Source: Plasmodium malariae (taxonomy: Eukaryota > Apicomplexa > Aconoidasida > Haemosporida > Plasmodiidae). From it: a stretch of 64,000 nt of DNA. The notes below the pieces were generated by a model that did not search any database, was not told the origin of the DNA, and saw nothing but the letters and a program-made list of their open reading frames with translations. The position numbers and the translations under genes are program-made. Numbering within the stretch: the first letter of the stretch is position 1; each line of letters opens with the position of its first letter. Of this stretch, positions 35,488-45,958 are shown piece after piece. Where the stretch lies: positions 1,541,001 to 1,605,000 of the forward strand of contig NC_041785.1 of assembly GCF_900090045.1 (NCBI RefSeq), in the 5' to 3' direction.

Positions 35488-37104
35488 ATGAAAAATTTGC
35501 TCCTTCACGTTATGATCATATGGTTGCCTCTCTTGTCATTCACCTTTATGATCAAAAGGGCATGTGTCAAGTCTTTGAACTTACTGTCTGTTAAATGTGT
35601 AATGTTAAAAAAATGAAATAAAACAAATGAACAGTTGAGCAGTTGAACAGTTGAGCAGTTGAACAGTTGAACAGTTGAGCAGTTGAACAGTTGAACAGTT
35701 GAGAAGCTGAACAGTTGAGCAGTTGAGCAGCTGAACAGTTGAGAAGCTGAACAGTTGAGCAGCTGAACAGTTGAACAGTTGAAAAACTGAACAGTTGAAA
35801 AACTGAACAATAGAAATAGTTCATGCAAAAGTGCATATTAGTGATTGGATCCGTAATTCATGCGGCGTGATGTACGCACTTCCTCCCATGTGTATATGCA
35901 TACGTATATGTGTGTACATAAGCAAATGTATACTCTGTGCACTCTTCCTAACCATTTTACACTCTTAATGATACCCCGTGTTTCTTCATCGTGTTCCCCA
36001 TTAATGAATGACTTAAATTTAGTAATGGCTATCATAAATATTTTTTTTTTTTTTTTTCCCCCCCATATTTTTAAGTAGCATTATAACGTGTACAGAAAAA
36101 AAAATAAAAGATCTTTAAAGGTTTACTTGTATCCTCGCTTTTTAAAAAATATATTAGCACCATTAGAAAATGCGCAATTTAAAAATTATTTTTTTTATCG
36201 ATCGTTATCACGTATATGTGTTTCGTTAAGTAGTGCCTTTTCGTTAAGCGCAAGAATTCATTTGTATAGAAAGAATATAAATAATATATTATTAACACAG
36301 CTATTATTGAATAATGAAATTTTAATAAAAATATTAAGAATATGTTGGTTATATAAGTTAAGTCATCTCATTGACAAAAACATAAAATCATGTCGCTATT
36401 TATCAACCATGTTTTATATTATTAGTATATATATAGATATATTATTTACCTATGATTTTTCAAATAATCCTTATTTTTACTGCATGCTTTATTCTGCTTC
36501 CTCCATTTTAAAAAGCTTGAGTATGCTTACATACACGTCCATCAGACCAATTACAAACGTTCATCTATGGCAAATTCTGTCTAGTTGTTCAGATAGAAAT
36601 TATCAACAAAAAACCTTTGGATTAATAACAGACGGTGCAAATGAGAATGGTCAGGATGTGCATTTAAGTGATAATAAACACAGAGATGAAAAAAAGTTGA
36701 AGGATCATACGAATGCTATTAATAACGTATGCGATGCGTTTACGAATAATATTTCTTCAGGAAAGGAGGATGTATATAATGATGAGATAGAAGTGGGCAA
36801 CAACAACAGTGTAAACCTTCGAGGTGATCCTACTGATAGTCATGATGATTGTCATGCTGATAACCATCGTATACCAGAAAATCATGCAAATTATATGCCA
36901 AGGAAAACATTCTTCATAGGAGAAGTTAGTGTAATAGTTGACTTACTCTCGTCCCTCGTGGACTTACTAACAGCTCTTCTTTTTTCACGTGCAATGAAAT
37001 ACATAAAGCAAAAGTTTTATTTTTATATTTTGTTATCCTCTGTACATTTGTTTTTCTCATACAAGGAATTACAGCATTTACTAATGTACGAAAGCAAGAT
37101 TTAA
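35488..37104 (+). CDS. RUS/DUF647 (root UVB sensitive) family protein
   Basis: The main exon, 36079-37104, begins after TTTTTAAGTAG and has no early ATG, so an upstream exon is needed. The best is 35488-35598 (ATG in AAA context, hydrophobic MKNLLLHVMIIWLPLLSFTF, GTAATG donor), which joins in phase 0. The body matches the RUS1/DUF647 pattern: YFFYRSLSRICVSLSSAF in place of YQxWDSLQAxCSxLxG, a WLYKLSHLIDKNIKSCRYLS segment in place of WxYxSDLDxxxKQWRLxAD, and SSILKSLSMLTYTSIRP before TNVHL and DRNYQQKT. Plant members affect UV-B signalling and auxin transport; a molecular activity is not established. A charged linker of about 90 residues precedes the last hydrophobic helices. Several hydrophobic segments suggest a membrane protein. 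Assignment is by pattern memory only. Confidence 0.6.
35630..35815. repeat. CAGTTGA(A/G) tandem array in the RUS-like gene intron
   Basis: About 20 copies of an 8-10 bp unit (GAACAGTTGAGCAGTT...) inside the proposed intron 35599-36078. Confidence 0.9.
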
Positions 37105-37988
37105 TTTGAAAAAGCGCACACGGTATAGCGAATTATAAGTAAAGCGTACACCTATATGTGTATGGACATATGAACTTCCACCCTTATTAATGTGCATATT
37201 ATGATTGGGTACTTGTTCGTTCTACTAAAGATACAACCACATGTTCACGCCTTAACTATTTTTATATTTTTTTTTTTTTTTTTCTCAACATGACGAAAAA
37301 ATCTTAGATTTGCTTCCAATTTAACATTAATTAATAAAGTAAATATATAAGCATATAAATAATTAAATGAACTAATAAACAAATAAGTGAACAAATAAAT
37401 GAACAAAATTCCTTTTCCTTTGTATACTTTGAAATTTCCAAAAAAAAAAAAAAAAAAAAAAAAATTTAACAGCGTTTAGATTAGGTAATTCTTTTTTTTT
37501 TTTTTTTTTTTTTGGTAAATGTATATTGTAATAATGTAGTTCACTTTACATAGTAACAAAACATACGATAAATGGAAATCGTTTGTTACTTATAAATAAG
37601 CCATTTTTAAATATTCCATATTGACACAAGTACATATATATATATATATATGTATAAGTGTATGAACAAATATACATATTAACTTTACTACACTGTATAA
37701 CGTTTCTGCTAAATCATGGTATTTATAAAAGTTGAATGGAGTTAAAATAATAAAAAACATCTTTTACAAAAAAAATAAAATAAAGAAACATATTAAAGTA
37801 TTAAAAATGTATCTTCTATAGAGAGAAGGTGGGGGGGGGGGCTTATAAAAAAAAAAAAAAAAAAAAATGGACACTAATATTTTTTAAAGCAGTGGTTAAT
37901 CTCAATTTTAATTAATTAAATTGTTATCAGTTCAATCATACATTCGAATTGTATTTAATATCTAGAATGTGTAATTTTTCTTTTTGCT
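37105..37988. other. Convergent intergenic region with an 11-G run
   Basis: 3' flanks of the RUS-like and QCR9-like genes. Poly-A at 37441-37463, poly-T at 37491-37513, and a run of eleven G at 37831-37841, unusual in such DNA. No coding stretch seen. Confidence 0.6.
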
Positions 37989-38596
37989 TTAGTCCTCCTC
38001 CGGGTACGTGTAAGGACAGTCGATGTACAGTTTCTAACAAAAAAGGGATACATTAACATGGACGTAATTATGCATATATATATGTACGTATGGGTATATG
38101 TAAGTACAGGTACACCTATGTACATATATGCGTAGGATGGCATACAGGATATATATAAACCATTCCATGCGCATTGTTTAACATGTAGAACGTAACATAT
38201 ATTTTTGCATACCCCTTTATTTATTTTCTTCCATATATTATTAAACCAGATTCCCCAAAAATAGGATGTAACACATCCCCCCGTTACAACAAAAAGCCAG
38301 TAGCGACTGTTATGCTTCAATATGTGATCATAAATTCTTATGGAAAAACAAGTGTACATGCAAATATATGTATATAAATAAATATATATATATATAAGTA
38401 GCTTCACTGCTTCGTAAAACTATTAATCGGTTTCTCTCACACATACATATATACACCTCCTTCCACGGGGATGCTTACTTCGTTTTATTCAATGCAACGA
38501 AAAAGGGATTGAAAATATCCTTTCCTTTTCTACTCTTCCCAAGTGATTTCCATATAAAAGAGGGGTAAGTGTCACTGAATGGACTTCCAAAAACCA
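37989..38596 (-). CDS. QCR9: Cytochrome bc1 complex subunit 9 (QCR9/UQCR10-like)
   Basis: Three minus-strand exons join in phase: 38479-38596, 38213-38336 and 37989-38033. Donors are GTAAGC and GTATGC; acceptors are CCATAAG and TTGTTAG. The product reads ...KGKDIFNPFFVALNKTK, then IYDHILKHNSRYWLFVVTGG, a hydrophobic helix, NNIWKKINKGKLYIDC and a YTYPEED end. The YxxxxKxNxxxxxxxxxGxx...W...NKGKL pattern is that of yeast Qcr9 and mammalian UQCR10. These are single-helix subunits of respiratory complex III in the inner mitochondrial membrane, needed for Rieske/cyt c1 assembly. The exon at 38596 begins with TG and takes one base from an unidentified first exon, so the N-terminus is open; a split ATG is possible. 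In malaria parasites complex III supports pyrimidine synthesis and is the atovaquone target enzyme, though not through this subunit. Confidence 0.75.
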
Positions 38597-39186
38597 CTGA
38601 AAGGTGAAGATAATATGAGAGTCATATGTTTATTTTCAATATGGAAATGAAAAGGAAATGGAAAGTATGGCAGAAAAAACAAAAAAAAAATAGATTGTTC
38701 ATACGCAATTTCATATTTTACACTGCTAATATTTAACACATATATATATATATATGTATATATATATAATATAAAATTTACTTTTACGAAGTCAAAATTA
38801 ATCTAATGCAATAAATATGTAGTTATAATTTTGTATTCCTGATATACTTTTACAAAAGCAGTTCTATTTTGATGAGAAAAAAATTAAAAAAATAAATTAA
38901 AACTGAGAACAGTTAACAGTTTCTTCTTTACTATAGGAATGAAAAAGTGTCAATGGAAATATTTAGAAATTTATCTTTTTATAATCCTCTGTATTTTTGA
39001 AATCTCTTTTTCAGTCTGTATTTTTATTATTATTATTTTTTTTTTTTTGCTTGTATTTTTTAACACTTTTTTGGTAAGGTATTAACACACTTATTTGTAA
39101 GCATTTTAGTGTCGAGTAATGCTGGACATATATACATATATTTGTATGCGTTTATATGTATACATATATACATATATACATATATA

Positions 39187-39221
<35 letters not shown>

Positions 39222-39519
39222 AAACATAATGTATATGTACATGTATTTGGAGTTACTGTTCTTAGTGAAAGTTTGCTTCAAGATTTTTAGAGAACTTTTA
39301 CATTTTGTCAAAAATTTTTTTTTAATGGATTTATTTATGTTTATTCCTTTTTTATTTCTGAACAATTACTATTTAATTTTTTGAGCTTTACTTTTTGCCT
39401 TTTATTTTAACCTCTTTCTTTCCTCCCTTTAACTCGTATTTATTTACCTTTTAAATATTCCATATTTGTTGTAAAGAATGTTCACTGCGCATTGTTGCTC
39501 CTAAGAATAATGTAACTAT
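38597..39519. other. Divergent intergenic region
   Basis: Upstream region shared by the QCR9-like gene and the RsmE-like gene. It probably hides the missing first QCR9 exon. TA microsatellites at 38740-38770 and 39165-39190, with a 31-base T run at 39190-39220. Nothing else recognised. Confidence 0.5.
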
Positions 39520-39609
39520 ATGTTAATTTCTACTGAAGCGCTTATCATTTATTTTTTGTCAGTTTTAAGAAACGTGAAAGGTGGAAATGTTTTTATATAT
39601 TTGCTCCAG
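39520..39609 (+). CDS. Candidate first exon (signal-like) of the RsmE-like gene
   Basis: Thirty codons from ATG to CAG|GTAATC, hydrophobic at the start (MLISTEALIIYFLSVLRN) and clearly less AT-biased than the flanks. It would join in phase 0 to AAG|GGA at about 39878, just before the Met at 39887, through an intron that holds an ATAC repeat. The acceptor is weak. If real it would give the methyltransferase an organelle-targeting leader. Confidence 0.3.
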
Positions 39610-39886
39610 GTAATCGCCACTATAGTGGGTATTCAAACGTGCAAATGTACAATTGAATGTGGATACATATATAGATATATACAAACATATACACATACTT
39701 ACATACGTACATATTTATAGATATATATATAAACATATACACATACTTATATACGTACATATATATAGATATATACCCACATACTTCCATAAATACATAT
39801 GTACATATGTGCATATAAACATTTTTACATTTATATATTCCTTACCATTTAAATGTGACTTGGCTCTTTAAAACGAAGGGAAAATA

Positions 39887-41248
39887 ATGAATTTAATATT
39901 AATCAGTATAAAGAGTATTTATAAGCATAAGGACGATTTTTTTTTCAAAACAGACAATAGACAAACGAACCATTTAAAAAATATTTTAAAGGTAAAGGTA
40001 AATCAGACGGTAAAAGTCGGGGTGATTAATAAAGGCAAGGGGGAAGGAGTTATCATAGAAGAAAATAAAAATTTTTATGTTATAAAATTGTTAACACCTA
40101 TACATTTGGAAAAATCGGAAGATAAATTTATTCCTGTTGATATAGCTATATGTATACCTAGACCAAAAGTTTTAAGCAAATCGTTACAACAATTATCGTC
40201 AGTTGGTGTTAAAAGGATCATTATTGTATTTTCCGAGTATTCAAATAAGTCTTATGAATCAAGTAAAATTTTAAAAAATGAAGAAATAAAATATGCACTT
40301 CAGTTAGGACTGGAACAAGCCATGTGTACACAATTTCCTGAAATTTATATACATTACTCGTTCAGCTCCTTTTTTATGAACATTCAGAAATATAGCGATG
40401 AAAATACTATAAAACTGTGTGCACACACAGATATAAAAATAAAAGATACCAACTTAGTTGAGTATTGTATATTAAATAAAGAAAGAGGGAAAATTCTTTT
40501 AATGCTCGGATGTGAAAGAGGTTTTTCCGAGCTTGAAATTTATTTGATAAATAAATTGCAATTTCATTTTCTTAATATAACTGAAAGAATTTTAAAATGT
40601 GAAACAGCTTTGTTAATTATTATCGGTCAGTTACTTTTATTAACAGAAAATATATCCATTCGACCGAGTGGGAAAAAAATGAGAAGATCTTCTAGAAATA
40701 TTCGCGATGTAAGGAAAGATAATTCGATCATATTGGACAAGAACAAAAAGGGAAATACACATAACGTGCATAATATACATAATACGAGTAATACACATAA
40801 TACACGCAATACGTATAATATACAAACTAACGGCACTTTTCAAAATAAAACAGAAATGATCAACGAAATTAAAAGTATATTAAAAAAGGAAACATTTTTA
40901 CCTGAACAGTTAATAAATTCCATAAACAATTTTATACATGATCAGGAAAATACTGAAATGATGGAAGATATTTCGAATAATTATGAAAAGGATTATATGG
41001 TGAAGGAAAATACAAATATTATTGATTCCCTTTTAAAAATCATACATTCTTTTAACACAGATGAAAAAAATAAGTTTCAAAATATTTATCTAACTTTACT
41101 ACTTAAGAAAATAAAATATAAAAGTAAATATTATATGTCATATAATGATACAAGAAATATCATTGATGAGGACGGTGTGTTTATATATAGGACACAGAGA
41201 TACGTGTCAAAAAAGAAAAATTCTTTAAATGATATGCAGCCCTTGTAG
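39887..41248 (+). CDS. rsmE: RsmE-family 16S rRNA m3U1498 methyltransferase
   Basis: A 453-residue SPOUT-class protein. RsmE enzymes methylate N3 of U1498 in bacterial-type small-subunit rRNA using S-adenosylmethionine, so in Plasmodium the natural substrate is organellar rRNA; this is inference. Residues 1-80 form the PUA-like N-terminal part (NHLKNILKVKVNQTVKVG). From about 85 follows the knot domain with PRPKVLSKSLQQLSSVGVKR and LQLGLEQAMCTQFPEI. The cofactor-binding knot is MLGCERGFSELE and ITERILKCETALLIIIG. The usual GPEGGFS loop is altered here to GCERGFS, while RILRxETA is kept as RILKCETA. After residue 255 a Parasite-specific Asn/Lys-rich tail of about 200 residues ends with a short conserved-looking FIYRTQRYVSKKK segment. 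Confidence 0.85.
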   Translation: MNLILISIKSIYKHKDDFFFKTDNRQTNHLKNILKVKVNQTVKVGVINKGKGEGVIIEENKNFYVIKLLTPIHLEKSEDKFIPVDIAICIPRPKVLSKSLQQLSSVGVKRIIIVFSEYSNKSYESSKILKNEEIKYALQLGLEQAMCTQFPEIYIHYSFSSFFMNIQKYSDENTIKLCAHTDIKIKDTNLVEYCILNKERGKILLMLGCERGFSELEIYLINKLQFHFLNITERILKCETALLIIIGQLLLLTENISIRPSGKKMRRSSRNIRDVRKDNSIILDKNKKGNTHNVHNIHNTSNTHNTRNTYNIQTNGTFQNKTEMINEIKSILKKETFLPEQLINSINNFIHDQENTEMMEDISNNYEKDYMVKENTNIIDSLLKIIHSFNTDEKNKFQNIYLTLLLKKIKYKSKYYMSYNDTRNIIDEDGVFIYRTQRYVSKKKNSLNDMQPL

Positions 41249-41389
41249 CACCTTAAGGAATGCAATTTTTTTTTTTTTTTTCCCTAATAAAAATAAACTT
41301 CCGATGTACCGAAGTCCTTCACATAAATAGCTGTTACCGCTAATATTTTAATGTTTTTGTCTCTTCTGCTTTTAAGCAAATATTTTAAC

Positions 41390-41436
<47 letters not shown>

Positions 41437-42031
41437 TATACTTTGGACTATGCTAAAAAAATGCAGAATATGTTTAAACTGCTTCATCATAAATAAATTT
41501 TATGTTTGTTACGCTTTATTAATTAATACTTCAATTTTGTGTCTTACTTTTTTGTTTTATTTTGATATAGACCAGTATGTCAGTTCAACCCGTTTTTCGT
41601 TATTTAATTATGTAAAGAAAAAAAAAAAAAAATAAAATAAAAAATATAGTAAAATAAAAAATATAGTAAAATAAAAAATATAATACAATAAAAAATATAA
41701 TACAATAAAAAATATAATACAATAAAAAATATAATAAAATAAAAAAATATAAAATAAAAAATATAATACAATAAAAAATATAATACAATAAAAAATATAA
41801 TAAAATAAAAAATATGATAAAATAAAAAATATAACAAAATAGAAAATATAAAAAAATAAAATAAAAAAAAAAAATTGCTTTAAAATATGTGCAGCATATT
41901 GTCCCTATTTTTAACGAATGATACCGTTTTCGAATTAGTTTACATTTATCTCTGCATTTCATATAAAAGCACCACTGCACATGTGAATAGTTAGTTAATC
42001 TGTTTTCAGTTTTTATGAAGAAACTTAAGTA
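41249..42031. other. Convergent intergenic region with an AATAAAAAATATAATAC array
   Basis: 3' flanks of the RsmE-like gene and the small minus-strand gene. A (TA) run lies at 41392-41432, and a tandem array of AATAAAAAATATAATAC (about 16-17 bp) at 41636-41865, roughly 14 copies. The open minus-strand frames of Phe/Tyr/Ile are produced by the array. Confidence 0.8.
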
Positions 42032-42406
42032 TTATTGTAAAGGATACTTTTCTTTTAATTCTTCAATTTTATCCTCAAAAGTTATTTCGTAAGGAAACCT
42101 TGGGAATTTATTTCCATATATTTTCCTCATGAGTAACCATTTGGTAAAACATTCAACTTCGTATACAGTCATTCTATGAACGTTTATCTTTTTGCTTATT
42201 AAAAAATTGTACATATCCTTTCTAGGTTCATAATCTGGGTTTATTCCTTTGATATAATATTCCCAGCTTTTTCCTTCATCTGTTTTTAAATCGTTAAGAA
42301 AATTTTCAATTTCACAATTTTGGCTTTTTTCTGTTGTAAAGAACTTACGAAATGACAATTTATTTTTCCTTATTCCATTTGATTTCCTGTAAAGTAGTTT
42401 TATCAT
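42032..42406 (-). CDS. Small conserved-looking protein, probably mitochondrial
   Basis: 124 residues, single exon, not recognised. The N-terminus (MIKLLYRKSNGIRKNKLSFR) is basic, free of acidic residues and followed by KFFTTEKS, which looks like a mitochondrial presequence with a cleavage zone. The mature part is charged and ordered in composition, without Asn runs (SWEYYIKGINPDYEPRKDMY, then TVYEVECFTKWLLMRKIYG and an FEDKIEELKEKYP tail), and has no membrane helix. Codon use and the absence of low-complexity inserts argue for a real, constrained gene. Candidate roles are an accessory respiratory-chain, ATP synthase or mitoribosome subunit; none is supported by a motif. Confidence 0.7.
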   Translation of the reverse strand: MIKLLYRKSNGIRKNKLSFRKFFTTEKSQNCEIENFLNDLKTDEGKSWEYYIKGINPDYEPRKDMYNFLISKKINVHRMTVYEVECFTKWLLMRKIYGNKFPRFPYEITFEDKIEELKEKYPLQ

Positions 42407-42974
42407 ATTTTTTCAACTCCTTGCTTAATTTTTCACTTGTACAGTATATGTTTCATTTCGCATGTATCTTTTTCGTTTATTTGTACACACATTCATTTAT
42501 TTTGATATATATCCTGTTATAGTTTTTTTTTTTTTTTCTTAAATTTTAACTTCTTAATAGCGCCCTTTTTAATCCTTTCCTTTCAATGATAATTAACTTT
42601 TCAAATTTTTTTTTTCCTTCAAAAAATTAAAGCACGGACGGGGAAAAAGGAAGAAAAACTTTTTTTTACCTATTCCTCATAATGTTTGTAAAAGAATTAA
42701 TACAAAATTTCATTTTTACGCATTTTTGCTTTTAACAATACGTGTGAAAAAAGGATTGAAAATGGAAAAAAAAGAAAGAAAAAGGAAAATATCACGTAGT
42801 AAGAATGCCAACATGTGTATTTTCTTAAAAGGACATTTAATATAAAGCGAAAATTAAAGAAAAAAAAAAAAAATAAAATAAAATAAAAATACACTCAAGG
42901 AGCTTTCCTCTATTTAATGTTAAAATTAAAATATATTGACAATATAATTGAAAAAAAGAGAAGTAACAAAAAAA
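42407..42974. other. Intergenic, no feature recognised
   Basis: Poly-T and A/G-rich tracts upstream of the 124-residue gene. No coding character on either strand. Confidence 0.6.
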
Positions 42975-43518
42975 TTAAGGGGCTATAAAAACTGTCAAAT
43001 CGTAGACGTGCCAGAAGGGGTTCCCTCGTTTTTCGCCTACAAAAAAAAAAAAAAAAAAAAATTAAAATTGTCAAATAAAATAAAATTAAGTAAAATTATA
43101 TAAAATTGAATAAAATTAAGTAAAATTAAATAAAATTGAATAAAATTGAATAAAATGAAATAAAATTGAATAAAATTGAATAAAATGAAATAAAATTGAT
43201 TAAAATTAAGTAAAATTGAATAAAATTGAATAAAATTAAGTAAAATTGAATAAAATTGAATAGAATGAAATAAAATTAAATAAAATTGAATAAAATTATG
43301 TCAAATAAAATTAAAATAAATTAAATAAAATGAAATAAAATAATAAATTTGGAAAAGGTGCAAAAACAACACGTTGAATTCCCCTTTTAATGTGTAGCCA
43401 TTATTTCACGCCAGAAAACATATTTATGAAAAAAATATCCTCAAACAGTGCAAATATACGTAGAAATATTCGTATGCATATATATGATACTATAATATCG
43501 TTTTTTCAATGCTCTCAT
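42975..43518 (-). CDS. Possible 39-residue spliced microprotein
   Basis: Three short exons join in phase: 43491-43518 (ATG, MRALKKRYY), 43410-43439 (YFFHKYVFW) and 42975-43036 (EKRGNPFWHVYDLTVFIAP, then TAA). The last acceptor is strong (long T run then TTTGTAG). The donors are GTATCA and GTGAAA. The final exon stands out by its G+C content. The first intron would be only 51 bases, short for this genus, so exon 1 may be wrong. The second intron holds the TAAAATTGAA array. A basic-aromatic N-terminus and short length recall tiny mitochondrial inner-membrane subunits, but there is no family match. On the plus strand the last exon is also open, which weakens the case. Confidence 0.35.
43078..43340. 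repeat. 10 bp TAAAATTGAA tandem array
   Basis: About 25 copies of TAAAATTGAA/TAAAATTAAG/TAAAATGAAA, inside the proposed intron 43037-43409. Confidence 0.92.
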
Positions 43519-43619
43519 TTTTAAACGGTGCCACGGGGCCCTATATTCTATGCTGTTGGTTATATTTCTAAATAGAAGAATATGCAAATGCACATCAACC
43601 ACACTCAGTTGTCAATTTA

Positions 43620-45958
43620 TCACATTTTAGCGCGATTTTCTTTCAAGTAATCATACTTTTGAATGATCTCTATTCGCTTTAAAAAGAAGAAGTAGGAAGA
43701 CAGTAGGGATGTGAGCGAAGTGGCTAGTAGCAAAATAATAACAATGTCAAGGTTTTTATTTTCATTTTTGTACTTCTCTAAAAATAGTGCCAACAGGGTA
43801 ATATAAACAGACACAAGAGTATAATGTAAGAATGTCCTTTCAGCAGCAAAATTAATTTTTGGATCAATTTTGAGTAAATTAATTTTTTCAAATGTTTTAA
43901 AATTTTTATTATATTTCTGATTTATCCATGAAAATGTTTTTTCTCTTAAATCCCCCTTGTGTAAAGAGTTATAACTTGAATAATCAAAAATACTGTTATA
44001 CTCATTTGATACAAAATTTTTTTTATAATATCGATTTTTATTTATTTCTTTTGTATATACAGAATCTAGATGTGTGTTTTGCATATTATAACCACTTGAA
44101 CGTTTTAACGTAAATTCTGATGAGTTATTTGTTGAGTTAAATTTTTCATGTATATTTCTGTGTATCCATATAGGTATATACTTAATTTTTTCTGAGTGTA
44201 ATAGAGCCATAGCTGTTTGATATTTCGAATACTTATATGCATTAATAGATTCATTACTATTTAATATATTATTAATCCATTCAGGCATCTTTTCTGCTTT
44301 TAATTTCACTTCTATAATACCATAGTTTAGTCTAATTATTTCATTTTTTCCTAAGGCCTCTTCAGCTAATCTACACCAATGCTCTCTTCTTTCAACGTAC
44401 TCATTTAACATAGACACATTAGTGTCTATGGATATTCGAACAGAATTATCATTGCTCAGCTGAAAAGCAGATCTCAAATAAGACGTCCTTATTACTGGTT
44501 CCAGTTCGTATTGTATTATCATTTTCTGTATTTCCTTTCCCAGTTTTATGTTTTTCTTTATTTTTTTCTCTAATGCTACAACTGCTTCTGCGTCGTTTGT
44601 ACCTCCACCATCCTTTATCTCGTCACCCCCATTCGTGCTTCTACCCAGTAACTGCCGCTTCCTTTTGCTCAACCTGTTCAGGAAAAAATCTTTAACATTT
44701 AACTTACCCGTCATAAACTTTAACACATATTTCTGTTCAAGCTCAAACCTTTCCTTTGTCGAGGCCTCACCAGTCCATTCCTCGTGGTGCGTTTTTCTTT
44801 CAATGAATATCACTTTGTCAGGGTCTTCCTCATTATCGTTATACCATCGGAATCGAATAAGCTGAGCGTTCTCATACCTAAGAATTCTTTTAGAATAGCA
44901 TGTGGCCTCTTTGTTGTCAAAATAGACAGAAGTTATTTGCTGTGACTCGTTCAGCAATTTAATATTCTCTTCCTCCCCATCCGTCTCTCCTCTCGGGGTG
45001 CCGTTAGCAGTTATGTTAGAAGTTATGTTCGGAGTTACATTTGCAGCTACATTAGCCGCTACATTAGCAGCTACATTAGAAGCTACATTAGCCGCTACAT
45101 TAGCAGCTACATTAGAAGCTACATTAGAAGCTACATTAGAAGCTACATTAGAAGCTACATTAGCAGCTACATTAGCAGCTACATTAGAAGCTACATTAGA
45201 AGCTACATTAGCAGCTACATTAGCAGCTACATTAGAAGCTACATTAGAAGCTACATTAGAAGCTACATTAGCAGCTACATTAGCAGCTACACTAGCAGCT
45301 ACACTAGCAGCCACGTTAGATGCTTCCCTTGAACTACCCACTTCACATGACTCATATTTTTGACTTTTCATTAAACACCTAAAATGGGCATCGAGATCCT
45401 CGTTACTGAGGCCAAATATTAGGTAAGGTAGATGCTTCACAATTTTTACTTTTGTATAAACGATGTTATCATATTTTATTAAAAATTTTGTGGAAATACG
45501 TTCAAACGTATCTGGCGGTTTCCATGTAGTATTATTTATTTCTTTTATACTATGTTCATTTAATGAACGAAGTAAGGTATATAAATAAGACAAATATACT
45601 ATTAAGTTATCAATGTTTATGTTACAGAATTTCTCTTTAATCAAACTTAGTAAGAGCCATTGGTTTATTGATATATTCATTATTTTATCAAAGAAAAAAC
45701 CTAACTTCATTACAATTTTACTATTTTTATGAACATAAAAATCCAAATGTATTATTTCACATCCTATTAAATCGAGTTCTTTTTCTATTTCACCATTTTC
45801 CACATTATTTATGCTACCCTCTATGGATTTTATTTTATTATACATACTAATTAACTTGTCAAGTATATCTCTATATTTATTTTCTGCAAATGTGTTTATC
45901 TTCTTTATTTCTTGACTAATGATATCATTGTACAAAAATGGTGGCAGCATTTTTATAC
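43620..45958 (-). CDS. VTC4: VTC polyphosphate polymerase (vacuolar transporter chaperone)
   Basis: The main exon encodes 777 residues from the Met at 45950. It belongs to the VTC family that makes polyphosphate from ATP and passes it into acidocalcisome-like vacuoles. An SPX-like helix (SQEIKKINTFAENKY) opens the protein. The catalytic tunnel domain follows: DTFERISTKFLIKYDN, VKHLPYLIFG, TSVYFDN, AQLIRFRWY, VIFIERKTHHEEWTGE, PVIRTSYLRSAF, VRISIDT, IIEVKLKAEKMPEW and YSKYQTAMALLHS. The Arg and Lys positions known to bind polyphosphate in yeast Vtc4 (RFRWY, ERKTH, EVKL, SK) are all present, so an active enzyme is inferred. The C-terminus has the PKINFAAERTFLHYT motif and three membrane helices. 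An Ala/Asn/Ser/Val repeat interrupts the domain. The exon starts with GT after CGCAG, so an upstream exon probably completes the SPX domain. Confidence 0.9.
45003..45312 (-). repeat. 12-base repeat encoding ASNV/AANV in VTC
   Basis: About 25 copies in frame, without interruption, in the loop between the YLIFG and TSVYFDN strands of the polymerase domain. The repeat is open on both strands. Confidence 0.92.

Noticed and set aside
35838..36035. Minus-strand exon-like frame MIAITKFKSFINGEHDEETR with GTATAC donor
   Set aside because: It looked coding, but no in-phase partner exon was found, and it lies inside the intron proposed for the RUS-like gene. A nested antisense gene cannot be excluded.
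41600..41980. Minus-strand Phe/Tyr/Ile frames of up to 126 codons
   Set aside because: Created by the AATAAAAAATATAATAC array.
44998..45363. Plus-strand frame of LAATLEAT repeats
   Set aside because: Antisense image of the Ala/Asn repeat in the VTC gene.
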